Below, one piece after another: positions 1 through 11,350 of a DNA stretch of 64,000 nt. A model generated the notes under the pieces. The model saw nothing but the letters and a program-made list of their open reading frames with translations, ran no database searches and was not told the origin of the DNA. The translations under genes were made by a program, and so were the position numbers. Numbering within the stretch: the first letter of the stretch is position 1; each line of letters starts with the position of its first letter. The stretch is from contig VZQC01013712.1 in the NCBI GenBank assembly GCA_009823505.1, positions 1,119,926 through 1,183,925 of the forward strand. Reading direction: 5' to 3'. The DNA comes from Rhizomys pruinosus. Its lineage: Eukaryota; Chordata; Mammalia; Rodentia; Spalacidae.

Positions 1-60
1 TGATAGAGGAAGAAAATCACATATAAATGTAGACCCATCAGAATAACAGATGATTTTTAT

Positions 61-265
61 ATATTATATTTTGTGTATGAGTGTATTGACTGCATGTATG
101 TAAATGCACCCATGTAATGCCCACAGATGTCAGAGAAGGTGGTGTATTCAACTGGAACTGGAGTTATGGATGGTTGTTAGCCCTCATGTGGGTGCTAGGA
201 TTTGAAACCAGATTGTCTGCAAGAGTGGTCGGCACTCTTAACCGCTAGGCCATCTCTCCGGCCCC
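61..265 (-). mobile_element. B2 SINE, non-duplicated form
   Basis: On the minus strand the element opens with the tRNA-like head GGCCGGAGAGATGGCCTAGC. It has a box-B-like GGTTTCAAATCC, then the B2 body and an AT-rich tail. B2 is a non-coding Pol III SINE mobilised by L1 proteins. The body has a single AACTCCAGTT unit, so it lacks the 17-bp duplication seen in other copies here. No TSD was found. Confidence 0.88.
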
Positions 266-306
266 AAGATCCAGTACTCTTAAATGCTGAGCCATCCTTC
301 TAGCCC
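266..306 (-). mobile_element. B2 head fragment
   Basis: About 40 bp matching only the 5' head of B2 (minus-strand GGGCTAGAAGGATGGCTCAG), directly abutting the preceding copy. It is probably what remains of an older B2 into which the newer one inserted. Confidence 0.6.
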
Positions 307-999
307 AAAAGCTGACTTTTCTGTTTTTTACTTTTCATTCTTTTTATTGTGCACAAAACTATTGATTTTATTTTTTGGCATGCCCAATTAAAAAGTACAT
401 GTGCTGATTTATAAATATGGATCTTTTGGTGATGAATTTAAAGGCCTTATAATTTTGAGTACACTAAATATCTTTAAATCTATTAGACAATGTCTTTAGG
501 TCTATTAAGTGTTTCACAAGACTTTTGAATCTAATTGTTTATACAAAACAGCATTAACAAAAATCATAAATATATTAAAATACTTTTTCAAAGCAGGTTC
601 TAAATAAATATATATTAATTAATTTTTATTTACGTTGTGTGAAAGGAAAGCTAAATAATTTCTTTGTCAAGTGTTCTTGATATAAGAATGTTAATATGGA
701 GGTTTTTAAAGATAGACTGCATGTAAAACGATGGATATATTAATTTGCTAGAGATCTTTGTGTTGTTTCCTTTCCAAGCTAAGAATAGTAGGAAAGATAA
801 CATCAAAAAAGATTAAATATAAAATCTTGATTAGTAAAAACTAACATTTCTAATTGTGTATGGTCTTCATGAAAGCACACACATACACATGCACACACAT
901 ATATTAGTTCTGAGTTGACTTTTAGAATTTTGTGCATATATTGTTGAATTTTTGTGTATTTCATACTCAACATCTTAATCATATTTATACTCCCTTTCA
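307..999. other. AT-rich stretch, nothing identified
   Basis: About 690 bp of AT-rich sequence with a short CA-rich patch near 880-900. I see no ORF of note, RNA gene or recognisable repeat. Confidence 0.5.
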
Positions 1000-2120
1000 C
1001 AATGACACCCTGACATCACCCTCCCCCAATAGACTTCATTCATTCTGTCATTTGTTAAGGCCTATCGAATCAAGTTAGTGTCCCCAGATGTCTCTCAGTG
1101 CAAGTTCATCCACTCTAGATAGCCAGCCAATCTAGAGTCATTCCCTTAAAGAAGATCAGATCTTAGATACCCAGCAGTAACAAGATGTCCCATAATTTTT
1201 CAGCTAAAACGTTGGCCTGCTCCCCATTCCTACAGTTTTATGCTGAGTTTTCATATGCCTGAGTTTGCATGGGAGTTATGCATACTGATACCATTGCTGT
1301 AAGTTAATATGTCCCAGGAACCTGGAAGACCCTATTTCCATATGGTTATCCACCTCTTTTGCAATGGACCCTGAGCCATAGGTGGGTGAAGTTTAATATA
1401 GGAGTCCTGTCCAAGGACCCACATACTTAAGATTTACTCTATGCTGTGGTCATTTGTGGCTCATTGTGTTCATTGACTTTTGTTGCATGAGTGAGATTTG
1501 TTAATCAAAGTTGAGAGATACATTACCCCTTATTATATTATATTACACATTACTCCTTACACCTTATTCAAATATGTTCTGTGAGCCTTAGGTGTAGTGT
1601 TTCCATTGCATATGTGCCACTTAAGGTTGGACATTTCACAGATACTTAATCTCTGTGTATGACCATTTGTGGAACTCTGTAATAGTCTCCATCTGTTGCA
1701 AAAGAAGCATCTTTGATGAGTGGTGACTAGCATACTTGTCTGTAAACATAAGGATCCATATTTAGCACATAGAAAGAAATTACAATTATCTAGGGATGTG
1801 ATATCCATGGGGTTTTCTCTATGATCTATGACCTCTCCAACAATATGTGTTTGGTTATGTTTATAGTATCACAAATGAGTTCCTCACGCTGAGTGGGTTT
1901 TAAGTGCAATTTCATAGCTATTGATTACACTCACAATAGAACTGCCACAACTACACCAAAATAGTTTGATTTGCTGGTCATTGCTTTGATTATTAATCCT
2001 TAAAGCTTGGGTTAGACAATTGATTGGTATTCTCACTTGGCAGCTTGTGTAATCTGTTCCAAAATTATGAGAGTTATCTTTCAGGAAGATGGCTTCTAGG
2101 TCAGTTCCAGCTCCATTTCT
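1000..2120 (-). mobile_element. Old rodent L1 (Lx-like) 3' UTR
   Basis: The reverse complement aligns by eye with the L1 3' UTRs at 16935-18345, 46370-47540 and 60690-62130. Shared blocks include AAGCTTCTTTT..CAACAGATGGAGACTATTA (here 1680-1720), a CTAAGGCTCA block (about 1580-1600) and the GATGAACTTGCACTGA segment (about 1095-1110). It is non-coding and heavily mutated. Subfamily is tentative. Confidence 0.65.
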
Positions 2121-2121
2121 G

Positions 2122-2172
2122 TGAGGACCCAAATTCAATTTCTAGCACCCACATGGCAGCTAAGAACTGTCT
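2122..2172 (+). mobile_element. B2 internal fragment
   Basis: Roughly 50 bp matching the middle of B2 (GAGGACCCAAATTCAATTTC, then CACCCACATGGCAGCTAAGA). Neither head nor tail is present. Confidence 0.55.
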
Positions 2173-2176
2173 TTAG

Positions 2177-2335
2177 GCCAGACGTGGTGGTGCATCCCTT
2201 TAATCCAAACACTCAGGAGGCAGAAGCAGGGGGATTTCTTTGAGTTCAAGGCCAGCTTGGTCTATATAGTGAACTCTTGGTCAGGAGGGACTAAAGGGAG
2301 ACCCTGTCTCAAAAAAAAAAAAAAAGAAGAAAGAA
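2177..2335 (+). mobile_element. B1 SINE
   Basis: 7SL-derived B1 starting GGCCAGACGTGGTGG, with GAGTTCAAGGCCAGC in the middle and GAGACCCTGTCTC followed by a poly-A/AAGA tail. Several substitutions mark it as an old copy. It sits at the 3' broken edge of the next L1. Confidence 0.88.
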
Positions 2336-2727
2336 AGCCTTTTCCTATGCCTATTTCTTGTAGATTACTACCAACGTTTTCTTCTATAGTTTTCAAAGTT
2401 TCAGGTTTCAGGTTGAGGTCTTTGATCCATTTGGAGTTGATTTTTTGTACAGGGTGAGAGGTAGGGGTTTCATTTTATTCTTCTACAAATGGTGATCCAG
2501 TTTTGCCAGCACCATTTCCTGAAGATGCTGTCTTTCATCCATTGAGTCTTTTTGGGCCCCTTCATCAAATATGAGGTAGCTGAAATTGTATGAGCTCAAG
2601 TTTGGAACTTCAATTTTTTTGTTAGCCTATGGGTCTGTTTTTATAGCAGTACCAGGCTAATTTTATGATGATAGTCCTGTAATATAGTTTGAAGTTTTGT
2701 ATGGTGATCCCCCCTGTATTGCACTTT

Positions 2728-2952
2728 TCATTCAAGGTTGCTTTGGCTATTCAGGGTCTTTTGTTTTTCCTTATGAATTGAAGGAATTCTTTTTTCCAAG
2801 TCTGTGAAGAAACTCTTGGGGATATTAATTGGGATTGCCTTGAATCTGTATATTAATTTGGGTAGAATGGATATTTTCACTGTATTACTTTTTCTAATCC
2901 ATGTGCATGGGAGGTCTTTCAATCTTCTGATGTCTTCTTCAATCTCCTTCAT
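2728..2952 (-). pseudogene. L1 ORF2 fragment, region after the RT core
   Basis: A 74-residue open stretch with the ORF2 signature of the segment following the palm: a DLPCTWI block near residues 13-19, then SILPKLIYRFKAIPINIP at about residues 28-45. The family version typically reads ..WI.R.NIVKM.ILPK.IYRFNAIPI. It belongs with the other ORF2 pieces upstream on this strand and is separated from them by frame breaks. Confidence 0.85.
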
Positions 2953-3151
2953 CAGCAGTTTAATATTTTTATTGGAGAGATCTTTAGTGTCTTTAGTTAA
3001 GTTTGTTCTTAGGTATTTTTGTGGCTATTGTGAGTGGGAATGTTTTCTTGTATTCCTTCTCCAGTTGCTTGTTGTTGGTGTAAATAAAGGCTACTGATTT
3101 TTCTAGATTAATTTTGTATCCTGCCGCTTTACTGAAACTCTTCTTCATTTC

Positions 3152-3472
3152 TCAGAGTTTTCTGGTAGAGTTTTTAGCATCCCTTAGGTAAACTATTGTA
3201 TTATCTGCAAAGAGGGATAGTTTGACTTCCTCTTTTCCAATTAGTACTCCTTTAATTTCCCTTTCTTGCCTCATTGCCCTAGCAAGCATTTCAAGCACTA
3301 AATTGAAGAGGAGTGGCAATAGGGGACAACCTTGCCGTGTTCCTGCCTTTAAGGGGAATGCTCCTATCATTTTTCTATTTAGGATGATGTTGGCTATGGG
3401 TTTGTTGTATGTGCCTGTGATTACATTCTGGAATGTTTGCTCCAAGCCAATTCCCTCTAGGACGTTAAGCAT
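3152..3472 (-). pseudogene. L1 ORF2 reverse transcriptase core fragment
   Basis: A 106-residue open stretch containing the L1 RT core. GTRQGCP is at residues 44-50, [13 protein letters not shown] at about 54-66, and the catalytic-loop region [12 protein letters not shown] at 85-96. The family's catalytic motif is FADD; here the second aspartate position (residue 91, about nt 3200-3202) is Asn. Together with stops on both sides this marks a dead copy. The plus-strand L1 at 5867-5878 keeps the FADD reading. Confidence 0.9.
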
Positions 3473-4399
3473 GAAGGATGCTAGATTTTGTCAAAAGTTT
3501 TTTCTGCATCAATTGAGATGACTGTGTGGTTTTTGTCTTTCAGTCCATTTGTGTGTTTTATGGTATTTATTGATTTATGTATTTTGAACCATCCCTGCAT
3601 CTTTGGTATGCATCCAACAACTTGGTCATGATGGATGATCTTTTAGATGTGGGTCTGTATGTGGTTTGCAAGTATTTTGTTGAGAATGTTTGCATCTATG
3701 TTCATTAGTGAGATGAGTCTATAGTTTTCTTTTTTTGTTGCATCTTTGCCTGGTTTTGGTATTAGAGTGATGCTGGCCTCATAGAAGGAGTTTGGGAGGT
3801 TTCCCTCTGCTTGTACCCTTCTGAACAGTTTTAGTAATAATGGTTGTAAGTCCTCTTTAAATGTTTTATAGAATTCTATAGTGAAACCATCTGGGCCTGG
3901 GCTTTTCTCGTTGGGAGGTTTACTATTACATTTTCAATTTCCTCGTATGTTATGGGGTTGTTTAAGCTGTCAATCTCTTCTCTGTTAAGCTTTGGTGAAT
4001 TCCAGGATTTCAAATATTCGGCCACTTCTCTTAGGTTTTCAAATTTAGTAGAGTATAGGTTTTTGAAGTATTCTCATATGATCGTCTGGATCTTTTCTTT
4101 GTCTGTTGTGATGTTTCCTTTTTCATCACAAAGATTATTGATTTGGAGTTGCTCTTTCTTTCTTTGGGTTAACTGGGCTAGGGATCTATCTGTCTTGATT
4201 ATCATTTCAAAGAACCAACTTTTGGGTTCATTGATTATTTTCTTTGTTTCTATTCCATTGATTTCTGCTTTGACTTTTTGTGATTTCTTACTGTCTGTAG
4301 GATTTAGGGTTCATTTGTTGTCTCTCAAGTGTTTTTAGCTGCAGTGTTAGTTCATTTATTTGTCCTCTTTCTGCTCTTTTAATATAGGCACTGAGAGCT

Positions 4400-4672
4400 C
4401 TAAACTTCCCTTTTAGGACTGCTTTTAAAGCATAGGTTTCGCTGTCTTGTATTGTCTTTTTCGTTTAGTTCCAGGAATCTTTTTATTTCTTTCTTTATTT
4501 CTTCCTTGACCCATTCATTATTCAGGAGTGTGTTGTTTAGTGTCCATGTGTTCTTGTAGATAGTAGGGCTTATTCTGGCGTTGATATTCAGCTTTATTGC
4601 ACTGTGGTCTGATAGAATGCATGAAATTATTTCAATCCTTTTGTATTTGTAGAGTTTTATTCTGTGTCCCAA
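4400..4672 (-). pseudogene. L1 ORF2 endonuclease end fragment
   Basis: A 90-residue stretch covering the end of the APE-like endonuclease and the linker to the RT. SDHSAIKLNI is at residues 21-30; the His at 23 (about nt 4604-4606) corresponds to the conserved catalytic histidine of the family. TWTLNNTLLNNEWVKEEIK follows. The rest of the endonuclease towards 5400 is broken up by frameshifts. Confidence 0.87.
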
Positions 4673-5411
4673 TATGTAGTCGATTTTGGAGAATATTCAT
4701 TGGAGTACTGAAGAAAAAGTATATTCTCTGTTTAGGGGTGGAATATTTGGTAGGTATCTGTGAGGTCCATTTGGTGTATCGTATTCTTCAGTTCAGATGT
4801 CTATTTATTCCTTGTCCAGTTGATCTCTCTAATCGGCTCAGTGGGGTATTGAAATCCCCCTCTATTAGCGTGCTGGGATTAATCTGTGCCTTGAGGTCCT
4901 GTAAAATTGTGTTTATAAAGTTTAGTGCACCAGAGTTTGGTGCACATATATATTCATGATTGTGAAATCTTCATGGTTAATTGTTCCTTTGATAAGGATC
5001 TAGTGGCCCTCTTTGTCTCTTCTGATTAGTTTTACTTGAAGTCTATTTTGTCTGATATTAGAATATCAACCCCTGTTTGCATTTTGGTGCCATTTGCTTG
5101 GAATATTTTTTCCATCCTTTTAGTTTAAGTTGGTGCCTATCCTTGAGGGTGAAATGGGTTACTCATAGACATCATATAGATGGGTTCTGTTTCCTAATCT
5201 ATTCTCCAAATCTTTGTCTCTTGATTGGGGAGTTCAGGCCCTTAATATTTAAGGTTATTGAGATGTGTGTTGCTGCCTTTTACCTTATTTTCTGTTTGCA
5301 TTCTTGGTCTAGGTTTGTATTTCTGCAGTTATATTTTTATTCATTACTCTCTCTAGCTGCTTGGGGATGGTTGCTCCTTTCCTCTGACCTTTGAATTGCT
5401 TTGAGTATTTT

Positions 5412-5635
5412 TTTTATAATTTTATTTGATTTTTACATGTATGAATGTACTGTCTGCATGTAGGTTTGTGCACCCGTGTAGTGCCATGCCGCAGAGGTCA
5501 GAAATGGGTGTCAGATTCCCCTGGAACTGGAGTTAAAAACAGTTCTCAGCTGCCATGTGGCTGTTGGGGATCAAACCTGAGTCCTCCGCAAGAGCAGTTG
5601 GCACTCTTAACTGCTAGGCCATCTCTCCAGCCCCT
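5412..5635 (-). mobile_element. B2 SINE inside L1, with TSD
   Basis: B2 on the minus strand, inserted into L1 at the ORF1/ORF2 side. Flanking direct repeats CTTTGAGTATTT (5399-5410) and CTTTGAATATTT (5636-5647) differ at one base and mark the insertion. The copy has the single, non-duplicated body. Confidence 0.95.
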
Positions 5636-5828
5636 CTTTGAATATTTTCTGAAGGGTTGGTTTCCTGGACACGAATTCTTTCATCTTGTCTATGTCTTGA
5701 AAGATTTTTCTTTCTCCTTCAACTATAATTGGCATTTTTGTTGGGTATAGTAATCTGGGTTGGCATCTATAGTCATTTAGTACTGGGAATGCTTTGGTCC
5801 ATGTTCTTTTGGCTTTCATTATTTGCAT
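5636..5828 (-). pseudogene. L1 ORF1 C-terminal fragment
   Basis: About 64 residues matching the C-terminal end of L1 ORF1 (RNA-binding chaperone p40): RTWTKAFPVLNDYRCQPRLL, then YPTKMPIIVEGERKIF, then KPTLQKIFKEGL. In L1 ORF1 the corresponding pattern is W..VF..L....CQPRILYPAK...F and KP.L..ILK..L. Its location just upstream of ORF2 on the same strand supports the call. It is truncated at its N-terminal side where the plus-strand L1 begins. Confidence 0.85.
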
Positions 5829-6038
5829 TGACTAAAAATGTAATGTAAAAAATCAAAGAAACTTATTTTGCAGATGATATGATTCTATACCTAATATACC
5901 CTAAAGACTACACCGAAAATCTCCTGGAGGTGATAAATACATTAAGCAAAGTATGGGGGATATAAAATTAACATGCAAAAATCAAATCAGTAACCTTACT
6001 ATACACCATCAAGAAACATATCAAAAAAGAAAATCTGG

Positions 6039-6197
6039 CCAGGTGTGGTGGTGCATACCTTTAATCCTAGCACTTGAGAGGCAGAGGCAAGTGGATCTTT
6101 GTGAGTTCAAGGCCAACCTGGTCTACAGAGCTAGTTCCAGGACAGCTGGGGCTACAGGGAGACCCTGTCTCAAAAAGACCAAAAAGAAAAAAAAAAA
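6039..6197 (+). mobile_element. B1 SINE with 14-bp TSD
   Basis: B1 opening CCAGGTGTGGTGG and ending in GAGACCCTGTCTCAAAAAG plus an A-rich tail. The direct repeat AAAAGAAAATCTGG is at 6025-6038 and 6198-6211. It inserted into ORF2 of the surrounding L1. Confidence 0.95.
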
Positions 6198-6574
6198 GAA
6201 AAGAAAATCTGGGAAATATTCCTATTCATGATACCTCATAAACCCTGAAATATCTTGTAATATGCCTGACAAAGGAAGTGAATTATTGTAAAAAATGAAA
6301 ACTAAGACACTGAAGAAATAAATGAAAGATGATACCAGAAAATGGTAAGACTTCCCATGCTCATGAATATATTGAATTAAAATTGTGAAAAAGCCCATCC
6401 ATCATACCAAAAGTAGTCTACAGATTCAATGCAACACACATGAAAATTCCAACACAATTCTTCCAGGAAAAAAAATGAAAAAAAAAAATCAGCATGGTGC
6501 CTGTGAAAAAAACAGACACATTGATAAGTGGAATAGAATTAAGTACCCAGATTTAAATATGTACATTTATAGCC

Positions 6575-6754
6575 AGGTTTGGTTATTTTTTTATTTATTT
6601 TTTTTTTGGTCTTTTTGAGTTAGGGTCTCCCTGTAACCCCAGCTGTCCTGGAACTCACTATGTGGACCAGGCTGGCTTTGAACTCACAAAGTTCCACCTG
6701 TCTCTGCCTTCTGAGTGCTAGGATTAAAGGTTTGCACCACCATGCCAAGCAACA
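6575..6754 (-). mobile_element. B1 SINE
   Basis: Antisense B1: a T-rich tail at about 6588-6602, GGTCTCCCTGTAACCCCAGC, CCAGGCTGGCTTTGAACTCA and a CACCACCATGCC end. L1 ORF2 sequence continues on both sides. The TSD was not resolved. Confidence 0.9.
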
Positions 6755-7543
6755 GACAGTTTTTTGACAAAGCAACCACACATATAAACTCAAAAAAAAG
6801 ACAGCATGGTCTACAAATTTTGCTATTCAACAGTTAGAGACATGTAGAAGAATGAAACTAGGTCCATCATGCATAAAACTAAACTCCAAATGGATAAAGG
6901 AACTCAATATAACATCTGATATCCTGAATAAGAGAGAAAAAAGTGGGGAATGCATTGGAAATTAAAGGCACAGGAAAGAACTTTCTGAACAAGATTCCTG
7001 TAGCCCAATATTTAAGTCCAACAATTGACAAATGGGACCAGATAAAAAAAAAGCTTCTGCTGACGGCACTTTTTACTTGGGAATAATCAACAGCTATATA
7101 ATCAGACTTAAAGCCTGCTCAATGGGATGGAACAATCTAGGGAAAATTAAACCAGTGGTGACCTCAAACCCTCATCTCTATTCCCTAGCTTTTATTGTGC
7201 TAAAAGGTGCTACCTGAAGAGAAAAGAGCATGAACCTTACCCAGATGGAAATCTTGCAAGCTACAACTGTCGTGGGACTCTGTTCATTGGCACAATGATG
7301 GCACAAATATTGTAGGAGGAAGCAACTACTTTCTAATTGGACTTAATATTGACTTCATAGAATGGAGCCCACAGCAAATGTTAATATCAGACATGGGTGC
7401 CTGTGCCTAATCAGCCCATAGAAGATAGATGGGAGGATGCCTAATATATCTATTCCAATAAATCGATATAGTATTAAACTGATTTCTAATAGCTTCTTGT
7501 TATATCCATAAACTAGTGCATCTCTCAACTCTCAGGAGTTAAG

Positions 7544-7690
7544 TTTATTTTGTTTGTTTGTTTTGTTTTGTTTTTTGAGACAGGGTTTCCTTTTTAGTCC
7601 CAGCTAGCCTGGAGCTCCCTCTGTAGACCAGATCCACCTGCCTCTGCCTCCCGAGTGCTGGGATTAAAGGCCTGCGCCACCACTCCTGGG
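7544..7690 (-). mobile_element. B1 SINE with 11-bp TSD
   Basis: Antisense B1 with a (TTTTG)n-type tail and CCTCCCGAGTGCTGGGATTA. The repeat CAGGAGTTAAG flanks it exactly at 7533-7543 and 7691-7701, within the L1 3' UTR. About 20 bp of the element's middle is missing (CCAG joins directly to ATCCACCTGCC). Confidence 0.95.
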
Positions 7691-8177
7691 CAGGAGTTAA
7701 GATTTTATATACAGCAGATTGTGGTTAATGCAGAGAACCACTACTGGCCAAAGGGCAGAGAATAAGAAGCTGGAGAATCCTTATTCCTGAATAGGACATC
7801 TATACCATATCAAACTTCCTCCCAATGATCAGGGATCATTGCCGAAGAGGGAGCAGAATGATTGTAAGAACCAGAAGAGATGGATGAGCACAAGAAAACA
7901 GTTATCCATACAGCCAGTCAATTACTCATGTGAACTCATGACAATACTGACAGCATGGGCAAGTACCAAGTAAGCTCAAGGAAGACAAAAATCCCCAAAT
8001 ATATGGGGAAGTGGGGGATAAAACCTCAACCCTATCTGATGAAGGACTGGCAAGAAATAATTTTTAGGAACAGGAGAGCCCATCTCATTTAAGGATAAGA
8101 CTCTTAACATGTTGACCAATTTCTAGTGGATGGTCACACATCAAAGAGAATTTGGATGCAAACCTGACTCAATAGAC

Positions 8178-8345
8178 CTCTCTGACTCTCTCTCTTCACT
8201 CTCTGTCCCTGTCTCTCAGTCTCTTTCTATTCTCTCTCTCTCTCTTTCTCTCTCTCTCATATATACATATATATATATACGACCTTTATTTATACATATC
8301 TATATGACATTTATACTAATATATATATATATATTATATATACTC
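8178..8345. repeat. CT-rich then TA-rich microsatellite
   Basis: An impure (CT)n run at 8178-8258 passes directly into (AT)n-rich DNA to about 8345. It lies at the 3' end of the plus-strand L1, where the original tail would have been. Confidence 0.85.
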
Positions 8346-9156
8346 AAAATTTTTAGGGGTTTGAATACAAAAATACGATAACTCAAATTACAAGACTGGA
8401 TCTAATATGATTCGAAATATATTGCGTGAAATTTACAATTTTTTTTAAACTTTAGGAATTCATACTGACATGCATACTTTAAATTAATTAAATTAAAAAT
8501 TTTTGGTTTTAATGTGTTTTTGTTTTTTTTTTCTTTTTTTAAAAATTATATAGATATTGCCAAAAATCATAATTGACATTGTAGCTAAAAATAAAAGCAT
8601 ATATTGTGTATCTATAATTTTACTAATAAAGGAAAAGGAAACTTTAAAAAGTATCTTAATGTTTATATATTAATTTTCAACTTCTTTTAGAAGGAATCCT
8701 ATAAACACCTGTCTTGACTGGGAAGAAAATAATGAAGAAAGTCTTCCTTACTCTTCCTGCTTTGAAAGTGGTAAGCTACTCTATGAATCACCTGATAGAA
8801 TCTAGACAGCTGATATATGTTAGATAATTATGGTATTTGTATTTCTTATAACAGTTTTATGTCTCTCACTAGAAGTTACATACTTAGATTATTTTGCCAA
8901 CTGGAACATTATGATATAAATTATTGCCCAAGTTAAGGAAAATATTGGTTGCATATGTTATGAGATGACTATTTTTATTTAAAAATCAAAATATATTTTG
9001 GGGAACATAAAGACTTGAATATCAAAAATATAGTCCTCCTTCCAGAATTTTTAAGGGTTCATTTTTTCTGTCAGCTATGATCCGTGTTATACAGTCATTG
9101 TTCACATGCTCTTCTGCCACCAGTACTAGCATTTCGAAGTATAAACATTTTACTCG
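8346..9156. other. AT-rich stretch, nothing identified
   Basis: About 800 bp, strongly AT-rich at 8440-8650. I see no recognisable repeat, exon or RNA. Confidence 0.5.
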
Positions 9157-9169
9157 ATTCATCAAACTT

Positions 9170-9341
9170 TTTTCGTTTTTTTTTTTTTTTTTTTTTTTGA
9201 GGACAGGGTCTCCCTGTAGCCCCAGCTGTCCTGAAACCACTCTGTAGACCAGGCTGGCCTTGAACTCACAAAGATCTCCTGCTCTCCTCCAAAGTGCTAG
9301 GTTAAAGGCGTGCGCCACCACACATCTAGCTTTTTTTTTTT
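9170..9341 (-). mobile_element. B1 SINE with TSD
   Basis: Antisense B1 starting with a long poly-T (from about 9176). Flanks ATTCATCAAACTT (9157-9169) and ATTCATCAAATTT (9342-9354) match at 12 of 13 positions. Confidence 0.95.
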
Positions 9342-9533
9342 ATTCATCAAATTTAAAAAACCTGTGCTGAAAATAATACAAATACTCAGAAACTAAATTT
9401 TTTTTTGCTCCTGACTTTAGTCTGTAAACTTCTGGACGAAGGGTGAGTCTTATACGTTGTTGAAGGACTTTAGTAGTTATCGTAGGATACTTGTATTAGT
9501 TCTTTCATAATTTCATTAAGACTGTAATATCTT

Positions 9534-9787
9534 TTTTAATTTGTTTTTTATTCATTTTATTTATTTCTGTATGTGTATGAATGTACTGTCTGCATGCAGG
9601 TCTGTGCACCCGTGTCGTGCAATGCCGCGGAGGTCAGAAGAGGGTGTCGGATTCCCCTGGAACTGGAGTTCTCCTGGAATTGGAGTCTCAGACGGTTCTC
9701 GGCCGCCATGTGGGTGCTGGGGATCGAACCCGGGTCCTCTGTAAGTGCGGTCGGTGCTCTTAACCGCTAGGCCATCTCTCCAGCCCC
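9534..9787 (-). mobile_element. Young B2 SINE, 17-bp-duplication form
   Basis: Full-length minus-strand B2 with many CpGs (AATGCCGCGG, GGCCGCCATG, ATCGAACCCGG). The body has the tandem pair GGAACTGGAGTTCTCC / GGAATTGGAGTCTC. TSD AAGACTGTAATA(A)TCTT lies at 9518-9533 and 9788-9804. High CpG retention suggests a recent insertion. Confidence 0.96.
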
Positions 9788-9929
9788 AAGACTGTAATAA
9801 TCTTATGGAAAGAACTAAGATCGGTTTAAATGCCTTGGGATCTCCCCACTGTACGAGACAATTAGAATGATGATGGGGGGGTGGGGCAGCTATGGGTCAG
9901 TGTTGAATGTTTTCCTCAATTATTTTCCA

Positions 9930-10165
9930 CCTTATTTTTTGACACAGCATCTCTCACTGAACCTGGATCTATTCAGTTTGACTAGACTAATAGGTCAATA
10001 AGATTCAGGAATTCTCATACCTCTGTTTTTCCAGAGCTGGGATTATAGTCATGTCATGTGAAGACCAAAACTCGGGTCTTTTTTTTTTTATTTGGGTACT
10101 GAAGAGCTTAATACAGCTCCTCATGCTTATGCAGCAAGCAATTTCCCATCTAAGCTGTCACCCCA
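9930..10165 (-). mobile_element. Old composite SINE (tRNA-like head plus B1-like part)
   Basis: Antisense, it reads a B1-like part (GACACAGCATCTCTCACTGA, then GCTGGGATTATAGTCATG) followed by a tRNA-like part (TCCTCATGCTTATGCAGCAA, then CTAAGCTGTCACCCCAG). This order fits the composite rodent SINE usually grouped with B4. A similar, fuller copy is at 30485-30825. Confidence 0.6.
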
Positions 10166-11338
10166 GTTATTGTTTGATTATTTTAATGCATTACTCCATG
10201 CTGAGCTTTATGAGAAGATAGAAGAAAGTAACATATACTTCTCCATTTCAAGACAATATAGTACTTATACAGATATTTTGATATATAGATGTACAATGTA
10301 AAGATATAGATGGATGAAAATTAGAAAATAATTATCTAAGAATAGCCAAAGGATAAAATCCTCCTTATAGTTAAATTTTAGGGAAATCCAACAGAATGTT
10401 CAGACTTCCCAAAAGTAGTGGTAGAGATAGAGAGCTTTTTATATTGACTTGTGGAATTGGCTAAGAGTATACTAAGGCATAAGAGAATTTAGAATAACTT
10501 TCAAATTATAAACTTCTAAGAAATCCAGCACTGTCAGAAATATATAGAGATGCCTTTAATTTTTGAGGTTGATGTCATAGATGACATCATCTTATAATAA
10601 GCATATGTCTTCATTTTCTTATGAGGAGGAGTATTAGTATCTGACTACGTGTGGAAAGAGGGGTACATGTGTGGAGGAAGAGAGAAGAAAAGGGGAAAGT
10701 TAGAGGGAGGAAGAAAGTATGGGTTAGCCAGAGCCGCAGTAGTATAGTTGATTGTAAAATTTATTTATATAACCTCCAAATGCAAGGAGAGAAAGGACTC
10801 TGTTTACAAAGTTAAAAAGAAATTTTAATGTGTCTGTCATGATTAAGGATATGAATGGAAAGTTGTCTTTAGAATCAACCAATACTGCTCACTTGAGAAC
10901 CAGAGGAATCAATTGTCCTTTAAATCTTGTCAAGAATATACACAGTGAAAGGAGAGAGGGAACCCAAAGACATCATGAGCAAAAGTTATTATCTCGAAGT
11001 AGTTTAAAAGCCATTTGACTTCTACTCATGGAACCAAATGAGTGATGTGTTAGGTCTGTGGTCACTACTTTTAAGGAAAACAAGGCAAAGATAAGACATG
11101 TACTTAAAAATGACTACTGGACAATACTCTTTGGAAGCATACAACCTTATCCCAGTTATGTGTCATCATCTAGAGCATCTACCATAGTGCGTTTTTCTGT
11201 TTGGTTTGGATTTTTTTTTTTTTGCAAAATAGGGGATCAATAATCACATTTGTCTTTTCTATTTTGATAAATAAAAAAACATATGGGATTTTGTATGGAG
11301 ACTTACTATTTAAATATGGTGTTTCTTTTCATTCATAA
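10166..11338. other. No gene or repeat identified
   Basis: About 1.2 kb of unassigned DNA. A purine-rich patch (GGAGGAAGAGAGAAGAAAAG-like) lies at 10665-10720. Short ORFs here are not supported by any recognisable family. Confidence 0.5.
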
Positions 11339-11350
11339 TAAAGAAATAAT

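Larger units (their letters stand above)
2336..5832 (-). mobile_element. Broken L1 retrotransposon (ORF1 end to ORF2)
   Basis: A minus-strand L1 running from the C-terminal part of ORF1 (near 5830) through the ORF2 endonuclease (about 5400-4500), reverse transcriptase (about 4300-3100) and C-terminal region (to about 2340). Frames are repeatedly broken, so no product is possible. The 5' UTR, most of ORF1 and the 3' UTR are absent, and a B2 interrupts it at 5412-5635. L1 ORF2 makes DNA copies of RNA at nicked genomic targets. Confidence 0.9.
5833..8178 (+). mobile_element. 5'-truncated L1 (ORF2 RT to 3' UTR)
   Basis: A plus-strand L1 beginning inside the RT domain. The frame at 5861-5890 reads TYFADDMILY with both catalytic aspartates. 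Degenerate ORF2 C-terminal sequence continues to about 7080, then 3' UTR to about 8178, including a GAAGAGGGAGCAGAATGATTG block near 7843-7862. Three B1s interrupt it (6039-6197, 6575-6754, 7544-7690). No long frame survives. Confidence 0.85.

Noticed and set aside
2336..8178. Twin-priming (5' inversion) of a single L1
   Set aside because: The minus and plus parts both include the RT catalytic region and the ORF2 C-terminal part. They overlap in content and cannot be two halves of one inverted element.
9541..9770. Overlapping 60-67-codon frames in several phases, repeated at many sites (for example 24316-24564, 35786-36034, 49910-50138, 63321-63568)
   Set aside because: They are the antisense strand of B2 SINEs, which gives similar peptides (CxxAGLCTRVVQC-like) wherever a B2 lies. 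No gene.
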